The notes under the pieces are model-generated. The model had not been told where the DNA came from. It was given only the letters and a program-made list of their open reading frames with translations, and ran no database searches. From positions 1 to 19,152 of the forward strand of contig WGAE01000238.1 of assembly GCA_015489185.1 (NCBI GenBank): a DNA stretch of 19,152 nt, read 5' to 3'. Below, one piece after another: positions 14,505 to 19,152 of this stretch. The DNA comes from Campylobacterales bacterium (GTDB taxonomy: Bacteria > Campylobacterota > Campylobacteria > Campylobacterales > QNZT01). Position numbers and translations under genes: made by a program. Positions within the stretch are counted from its first letter, which is position 1; each line of letters begins with the position of its first letter.

Positions 14505-16892
14505 TTGTCCTTTCGCATTGGGTGCGGAAATGACACCCGTCAGTTCCAGTTGCTCAACAATGCGTGCGGCACGGTTATAACCGATCTGCAATCGACGCTG
14601 CAGATAACTGATCGAAGTCTTTTTGTCAGAGAGTACAATCGATTTCGCCTCTTCATAGAGTTCATCGAAATCATCTTCCTTGCTCTTTTTACCCTCCCCG
14701 GCACCTGCAATCTGCAACGATCCCGGTTCATTCAGAAACGACTCATCATAGACCACTTCACGCTGCGATTTCAAAAACTCGACAATCGTCTCGATCTCCC
14801 CTTCAGTAATAAAGGGGGCATGCAGACGGATTAAGCCCGACGTACCGGGAGGGGTAAAGAGCATATCGCCGCGTCCAAGCAACGATTCCGCACCGGTGGA
14901 GTCAAGAATCACCTTGGAGTCGATCTTCTGCCCCACTTTAAACGAAATACGGCTCGGCAGGTTCGCTTTAATCAGACCTGTTACGACATCAACCGACGGA
15001 CGCTGTGTCGCGACAATAAGGTGAATACCGCTCGCACGTGCCATCTGCGCCAGTCTCGCAATATAAAACTCTACATCCTTACCGCTGGTCATCATCAAAT
15101 CCGCCAGCTCATCGATAATCACAACAATATACGGAAACGGTTCATACCCTTCGCGCTTCGCTTTTTCATTATAGTTTTCGATATTTTTGGTTTTGGTTTT
15201 GCTCATGAGCTTATAGCGCTTCTCCATCTCAACAACCATATTCGCCAATGCGGTGATCGCCTGTTTGGGTTGCGTAATGACCGGAGTGAGCAGATGCGGA
15301 ATATCGTTGTAAATCGAAAATTCCAGCATCTTCGGATCGATCATGAGCAGTTTCAGATCGTCGGGAGAGTTCCGATAAAGCATCGAAACAAGCATGGCGT
15401 TGATTCCCACACTCTTACCGCTTCCTGTCGTACCCGCGATCAACAGATGCGGCAACTTCTTCAAATCGGTCACGAACGGATTACCGACAATATCTTTTCC
15501 AAGCGCCATCGTCAGAGATGATTCCGCTTTCTGAAAGACAGGTGTCTGCAAGATCTCCTTCAAATAGATCGTCTGCGTCTCTTTGTTCGGAATCTCGATA
15601 CCCACAACATCTTTACCGGGTACGGGCGCCTGGATACGTATTGTCTGGGCTTTAAGCGCCATTGCAAGGTCATCCTGCAGTGTCAAAATCTTTGATACCT
15701 TGATATGTGCATCGGGGCGAAATTCGAATGTCGTTACCACCGGTCCCGAATAGGTCGCGACCACATCACCGGTAATCTTAAACTGCGCAAGTTTCTCCAT
15801 CAGATCGACAATCTTCTGATCGATCTCCGCTTCATTGACATGATGACGCTTTTTGGGAGGGGAATTGAGAAAATCAAGATACGGAAGTTTGAAATTTTTC
15901 GGTTTTTTGGGTTGTGTACCGCTTCCCATTTTCGCCATATATTTTTTGTTTTCCTTGATCTCTTTGACACGTTTGGCTTTGGGTTTGGCCGGTTTTTTCG
16001 TTTGTGTCTCTTTTTTCGGTACGCTTTTGACTGCAGGTTTATGATCAATTTGCTGTGCGACCAATTGTTCCAGCTCCGCGGTTTCGGCTTTAAGTACCTC
16101 CAGCGTATCCTCCGCGGAAGCGGTTGTATCCGGTTGGTTTACAGCTTCCGCACCTACCTCTTCACCGACCGGTTGCAAGATTTCATCGATACTTTCATGA
16201 AGTTCGAGTATCTCCTCTTCAACAGGAGGCTCTTCCTGCCGTACCGCTGTTGCCGTTTTGACAGGTGCGGCAGGTTCACTGACTGATACAGTGTCTGCAG
16301 CGGTCTCGAAGACAGCATCGTCAGGTACCGCAAAATCGATCGTCTCCGGATTACGACGCGGTAAATATGCGGCAATACGCTCCCTCAAATGTACAAACTT
16401 TTCAGCAAGTTCATCTTTAAGTCGACGAAAATAGTCTCGCAAACCAAACCCGGGTAACAACATACGAAAACTGAAATTTTCGATTGTCGCATTGGCAAGA
16501 AAAGCTGCTGCCGTAAGCATCAATCCCACGATCACAACCCAGATACCCACACTTCCGACATATCGGGTCAAAAAGGTATCGATATAAGACCCCAGAATCC
16601 CCAAATAACTGCTTTTGACCGCTTTTGCCTGAAACATTAAAAGTGCGATGAAAAAGATAAACGCCGGCACCCAGATACGTGTACGTTCAATCCGCATATG
16701 CGGATCTTTATAGACAAAATAGGCGGGCACGATCAGCAGATAGGGATAGATAAACCCGATATACCCGAAAAAGACACGATTGTACAACCCTATCGTATAA
16801 CCGATTTTACCCGACGCCTCCGGCATCAGCGTCGCAAACCCGAGAAAGACAAAAGCGAGCGCGGTGAAAATAAAAAGTATCGTTCTTAAAAT
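14487..16892 (-). CDS. ftsK: DNA translocase FtsK (probable AUU start)
   Basis: The frame from the first ATG (16826) encodes 779 residues. In that numbering, membrane helices lie near 17-38, 51-68 and 92-111, then a charged Pro/Lys/Glu-rich linker (about 160-310), the RecA-like motor with Walker A AGTTGSGKS at 464-472 and Walker B VVIIDELADL near 568-577, and a C-terminal winged-helix gamma domain (about 715-779) for KOPS-like sites. The frame stays open upstream of the ATG to a TAG at 16907-16905 and encodes another hydrophobic helix (ILRTILFIFTALAFVF...), giving the canonical four helices. No ATG, GTG or TTG starts it; an ATT at 16892 lies seven bases after AGAAAGG. I therefore place the start there (801 residues). 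FtsK pumps DNA at the septum for chromosome segregation. The conventional start would be 16826. Confidence 0.93.
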   Translation of the reverse strand: MLRTILFIFTALAFVFLGFATLMPEASGKIGYTIGLYNRVFFGYIGFIYPYLLIVPAYFVYKDPHMRIERTRIWVPAFIFFIALLMFQAKAVKSSYLGILGSYIDTFLTRYVGSVGIWVVIVGLMLTAAAFLANATIENFSFRMLLPGFGLRDYFRRLKDELAEKFVHLRERIAAYLPRRNPETIDFAVPDDAVFETAADTVSVSEPAAPVKTATAVRQEEPPVEEEILELHESIDEILQPVGEEVGAEAVNQPDTTASAEDTLEVLKAETAELEQLVAQQIDHKPAVKSVPKKETQTKKPAKPKAKRVKEIKENKKYMAKMGSGTQPKKPKNFKLPYLDFLNSPPKKRHHVNEAEIDQKIVDLMEKLAQFKITGDVVATYSGPVVTTFEFRPDAHIKVSKILTLQDDLAMALKAQTIRIQAPVPGKDVVGIEIPNKETQTIYLKEILQTPVFQKAESSLTMALGKDIVGNPFVTDLKKLPHLLIAGTTGSGKSVGINAMLVSMLYRNSPDDLKLLMIDPKMLEFSIYNDIPHLLTPVITQPKQAITALANMVVEMEKRYKLMSKTKTKNIENYNEKAKREGYEPFPYIVVIIDELADLMMTSGKDVEFYIARLAQMARASGIHLIVATQRPSVDVVTGLIKANLPSRISFKVGQKIDSKVILDSTGAESLLGRGDMLFTPPGTSGLIRLHAPFITEGEIETIVEFLKSQREVVYDESFLNEPGSLQIAGAGEGKKSKEDDFDELYEEAKSIVLSDKKTSISYLQRRLQIGYNRAARIVEQLELTGVISAPNAKGQREILV

Positions 16893-16899
16893 AATTTTA

Positions 16900-16958
16900 C
16901 CTTTCTAACCGTTTTTAGTCAATTATAGCAAAAAAGATTTTTTATTTGGTTAGAAAGG
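16900..16958. repeat. 11-bp inverted repeat flanking the ftsK promoter, both arms SD-like
   Basis: CCTTTCTAACC (16900-16910) and GGTTAGAAAGG (16948-16958) are perfect complements 37 bases apart. The left arm, read on the minus strand, is the ftsK SD. The right arm, on the plus strand, is an equally good SD before a short ATG frame at 16964. The ftsK -10 box lies between the arms. Confidence 0.6.
16922..16927 (-). promoter_or_regulatory. Putative -10 box (TATAAT) of ftsK
   Basis: Minus-strand TATAAT in the context TTTTTTGCTATAATTG, a textbook epsilonproteobacterial promoter. A start near 16915 gives about 23 bases of leader including AGAAAGG before the ATT at 16892, but about 90 bases before the ATG at 16826. 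Confidence 0.65.
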
Positions 16959-16963
16959 CAAAA

Positions 16964-17017
16964 ATGAAGAAACACTTTTGCATTGCATCATTTACTATAT
17001 ATAATAGAGTTCTCTGA
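16964..17017 (+). other. 17-codon open frame with SD, divergent from ftsK
   Basis: ATG at 16964 follows AGAAAGG at five-base spacing and reads MKKHFCIASFTIYNRVL before TGA. It is the only plus-strand frame here with a good ribosome site. It is too short to judge by composition, matches nothing I recognise, and no clear plus-strand promoter precedes it. It may be chance or the by-product of the inverted repeat. Confidence 0.15.
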
Positions 17018-17172
17018 AAAACTGTTGATTGCACTTAAGCGAGTTGCCGTTTATCGCTTCGCGAACGTATCCAAACCGCACTCAAAAAGTGCAAACGTAA
17101 GCGCCCCTTCGGGATTGTGTGCACGTTTTTTGCTTTCGGCAACCGTTCGGTCATTCATTTTGTGCAAAAGTG
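16973..17172. other. Structured intergenic stretch between flgL and ftsK, function unknown
   Basis: About 300 bases separate flgL from ftsK and no convincing gene is present. The stretch is less AT-rich than the other intergenic regions and is rich in complementary segments: CACTTTTGCA (16973-16982) with TGCAAAAGTG (17163-17172), GTTGCCG (17043-17049) with CGGCAAC (17137-17143), TTGCACTT (17029-17036) with AAGTGCAA (17087-17094), plus local hairpins GCACTcaaaaAGTGC and CCCttcGGG. A plus-strand TATAAT lies at 17000-17005 and a T6 run follows GTGCACG near 17125. Both strands carry open frames without ribosome sites (82 codons plus; 35 codons minus, 17051-17158). A small RNA, a dispersed repeat or a decayed gene are all possible. 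Confidence 0.3.
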
Positions 17173-17176
17173 CTCA

Positions 17177-17204
17177 TGAAGTGATACCGCGATATATCAT
17201 TTCA
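17177..17204. repeat. Hairpin overlapping the flgL stop codon
   Basis: TGAAGTGATA (17177-17186) and TATCATTTCA (17195-17204) pair over 10 bp as plus-strand RNA with one G-U pair; read as flgL mRNA the same position is an A-C mismatch. No T-tract follows directly on either strand, so terminator activity is doubtful. Confidence 0.4.
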
Positions 17205-19086
17205 TATAGTTTAACAGCGTCAAAGCATTGATCTTCGTCACACTTGAAAGAATCGCCTGATAGCTCTGTGAAATCTGCGTCAGGCGCAGATAGGCTTCAG
17301 CGATATCGACATCGGTCAAATCGGACTTCAGCTCTTTGAGACTCACCTCCATGCTTGTCGCACGATCGGATGCGTTGGTCAGTGAATTTTCAATCGTACC
17401 CACTTTCGCAAGCTGTGTATTGAAGTGGGCATCAAACTGATCGAGTTGCGCCAGCGCGTTTTCCATACCGATGTTTCTGGGATCACCGGTGTTGGCGTCA
17501 ACTTCTCCTTTCCCGGTTCTGACCGCATCGATGATCTCATCGAGTTGTGCGAAAAAGTCCATTTGCGGTTTGCGCGTTGTGATCGCATCATTGGTATGAA
17601 ACGCGATAGTGGGCGTTTGCACGTTGAAATCAGAGGCATCCGGATCGTAGATCGCAAATGTAATTTTGCTCAAATTGTTCGATTTATCGGTGATCTGCAA
17701 TCTGCCATCCTGATCCGTCCCGACTGAAACAACCTTTTGTGCCGCATCGACGGCACTATTGAAATCATCCGCAGAGTTCGTGGAAGTCGGGAGTTGTCCG
17801 GAAGTGACCATTGAAATAACCGATGAGAGTTGTCCCATTGTCATATCTGAATTGCTTGTCTGTGAACCGTCGGCATTATATATATTATATGTAGTACTTC
17901 CGTTGCTACCGGTTACCGTAAATGAACTTTGTGAATCCAGGTCGAGACTAACACTGTACGCATCTCCGTTGATATCCGTCAACTTCATGATAAACGATTT
18001 ATTCTGCAGCGAACCGTTCGCGATCGCTTCCAGTTTTGTAGAAGCATCCACTGTTTTACCGTTTGCGAGTAATGATACATTACCGGTTAAAACCGAGCCT
18101 TTTTTGACAAAATAGGCACTGTCAGGATTTGCGGCGTCGGCATATTCATAACCGCTTTTGATAAAATCGATCGGTTTGGTCGTGCCGCTTCCGTCATCAT
18201 ATTCAGCTCGCAGTTTGAACATCAACTGACTTTTCCCGCTATGTAAATCCGTCACGACAATATTCCCCTGCTGATTTATCGCAACATCGACACTTTTTGC
18301 ATCCGTTGTGTTACCGTACGAAACACCTATCTTTTCAAGCAGGGTATCGATACTCTGATTTGTATCGATTGAGAACTTCTCCTTGACCGCAGTGCCGTCG
18401 TGTTGCATACCGGAGAGATAAAAGGTAAGCGTCCCCTCCCCACCTGCCAAATCTGCAAGTGTATCTGAAGCGGTCAGCGTCTCGCCCGTCTGTGCATTTT
18501 TCAGGGGGATATTGGTCTCCACCCGTTTTTGTACCGAATCGTCACTACCGAGAAAAAGCGACTTACCGTCGATATTATAAGGCAGCGTTACCCCCTCCCC
18601 GATCACCGTCTGCAACTGCTTATCGTTACCCATATAACGACCGTTTTCATCGATCGGTTTGGTATGTGTCGCCGAACCGGCAAAGAGATACTCCCCGCCG
18701 ACCTGCGTATTGGCAAGGCGCATCAGATGGTTTCTCTCCTCCGTAAGCTCCGCGGCGATCGCTTCCCGGTTGTCGCTGTTGGCGGTATCGTTCACAGCCG
18801 CCAGTACACGTGTTTTGAATCGGCGCAGTGAGTCGGTAAAATCCTGAAGCGTCGTATCGGTAGCGGTCGTAAACTGCTGCGCTTTCTTGACACGCTCCTG
18901 CACACTTTTAAGTTCGTTGATCTGTGTATCCAGGCGCAACGTGTCATCATAGACGGAAGGGTCTTCATCCGGAGTCTGAATCTTCTGTCCGGAGGAGATC
19001 TGCTCCGTCACTTTTTTGAGTTCCTTGTTGACCTTTTGCTGATCCAGATTGAAGTTATTGTACAGATATTGTCCGGTAATGCGCAT
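17197..19086 (-). CDS. flgL: Flagellar hook-associated protein 3 (hook-filament junction protein)
   Basis: The 629-residue protein has flagellin-like ends: an N-terminal D0/D1 region (MRITGQYLYNNFNLDQQ..., EQISSGQKIQTPDEDPS, roughly residues 1-150) and a C-terminal helical region (about 530-629) with LKSDLTDVDIAEAYLRLTQISQSYQAIL. The N-terminal MRI start and SGxKI-x-PxDDP-like motif favour FlgL over flagellin. The centre, about 155-520, is a long Thr/Ser/Asp-rich insertion with predicted beta-rich surface domains, making the protein twice the length of E. coli FlgL (317); long FlgL proteins are known in Campylobacter and Helicobacter. FlgL joins FlgK to the filament and is exported by the flagellar type III system without a cleaved signal. 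SD AGGGAG lies six bases before the ATG. Confidence 0.94.
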   Translation of the reverse strand: MRITGQYLYNNFNLDQQKVNKELKKVTEQISSGQKIQTPDEDPSVYDDTLRLDTQINELKSVQERVKKAQQFTTATDTTLQDFTDSLRRFKTRVLAAVNDTANSDNREAIAAELTEERNHLMRLANTQVGGEYLFAGSATHTKPIDENGRYMGNDKQLQTVIGEGVTLPYNIDGKSLFLGSDDSVQKRVETNIPLKNAQTGETLTASDTLADLAGGEGTLTFYLSGMQHDGTAVKEKFSIDTNQSIDTLLEKIGVSYGNTTDAKSVDVAINQQGNIVVTDLHSGKSQLMFKLRAEYDDGSGTTKPIDFIKSGYEYADAANPDSAYFVKKGSVLTGNVSLLANGKTVDASTKLEAIANGSLQNKSFIMKLTDINGDAYSVSLDLDSQSSFTVTGSNGSTTYNIYNADGSQTSNSDMTMGQLSSVISMVTSGQLPTSTNSADDFNSAVDAAQKVVSVGTDQDGRLQITDKSNNLSKITFAIYDPDASDFNVQTPTIAFHTNDAITTRKPQMDFFAQLDEIIDAVRTGKGEVDANTGDPRNIGMENALAQLDQFDAHFNTQLAKVGTIENSLTNASDRATSMEVSLKELKSDLTDVDIAEAYLRLTQISQSYQAILSSVTKINALTLLNYMK

Positions 19087-19152
19087 CTTCGGCTCCCTGT
19101 CTTTGAAAAAGAGAAATCTAATCGATATATCGTCAAAAATCCCGTGATATGC
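19087..19152 (-). other. flgL upstream region, truncated by window edge
   Basis: The 66 bases contain the flgL SD and a palindrome CGATATATCGAT (19121-19132) whose CGATAT core resembles the -10 element of flagellar sigma28 promoters in Campylobacter. The expected -35 element would lie at or beyond the window edge and I do not see one. No clear GG-N10-GC sigma54 box is present. Confidence 0.2.

Noticed and set aside
16983..17231. 82-codon plus-strand open frame in the flgL-ftsK gap
   Set aside because: It starts at a TTG without a ribosome site and runs into the flgL 3' end; kept only as part of the unexplained intergenic element.
1..19152. tRNA, rRNA, CRISPR, transposon, toxin-antitoxin or defence genes
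   Set aside because: No cloverleaf, spaced direct-repeat array, transposase, terminal repeat pair or defence motif was seen on either strand.

Overview
The window looks like a chromosomal segment from a Campylobacterota (Epsilonproteobacteria) member, most likely one of the free-living sulfur or hydrogen oxidisers related to Sulfurimonas, Sulfuricurvum or Sulfurovum. This rests on the oorDABC gene order, the monomeric NADP-isocitrate dehydrogenase, the two-subunit iron-sulfur fumarase, the very long FlgL, and promoters with a clear TATAAT/TACAAT -10 box but no obvious -35 box. The genus is an inference; no rRNA or tRNA gene is present to settle it.

Every convincing gene is on the minus strand, so transcription runs from high to low coordinates. 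In that order: flgL (flagellar hook-filament junction protein), a ~300 bp structured intergenic stretch, ftsK (DNA translocase), acnB, mltG (peptidoglycan lytic transglycosylase), icd, mdh, fumarase alpha and beta, sucC, sucD, oorDABC, and the start of a YcjX/DUF463 P-loop protein cut off by the window edge.

The core (758-14358) is a nearly complete citric acid cycle segment from citrate to 2-oxoglutarate (AcnB, Icd) and from 2-oxoglutarate to oxaloacetate (OorDABC, SucCD, fumarase, Mdh). 2-Oxoglutarate is handled by the reversible ferredoxin-dependent oxidoreductase, so the set can serve an oxidative or a reductive (CO2-fixing) cycle. Citrate synthase or ATP-citrate lyase, fumarate reductase/succinate dehydrogenase and pyruvate:ferredoxin oxidoreductase are not in this window. 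mdh-fum-sucCD is tightly packed and probably one operon behind the promoter near 8306. oorDABC has its own candidate promoter and a strong terminator. acnB and icd each have their own promoter and share a GTAAC-type motif about 30 bp upstream of the -10 box, which suggests co-regulation.

The main oddities are a probable AUU start codon for ftsK, phased GTTAC repeats before acnB, a strong hairpin at the 5' end of the icd mRNA, a perfect inverted repeat abutting the oorD -10 box, a probable leaderless mltG mRNA with two mutually exclusive hairpins just upstream, and a structured element of unknown function between flgL and ftsK. There is no CRISPR array, insertion sequence, prophage, toxin-antitoxin module or recognisable defence system.
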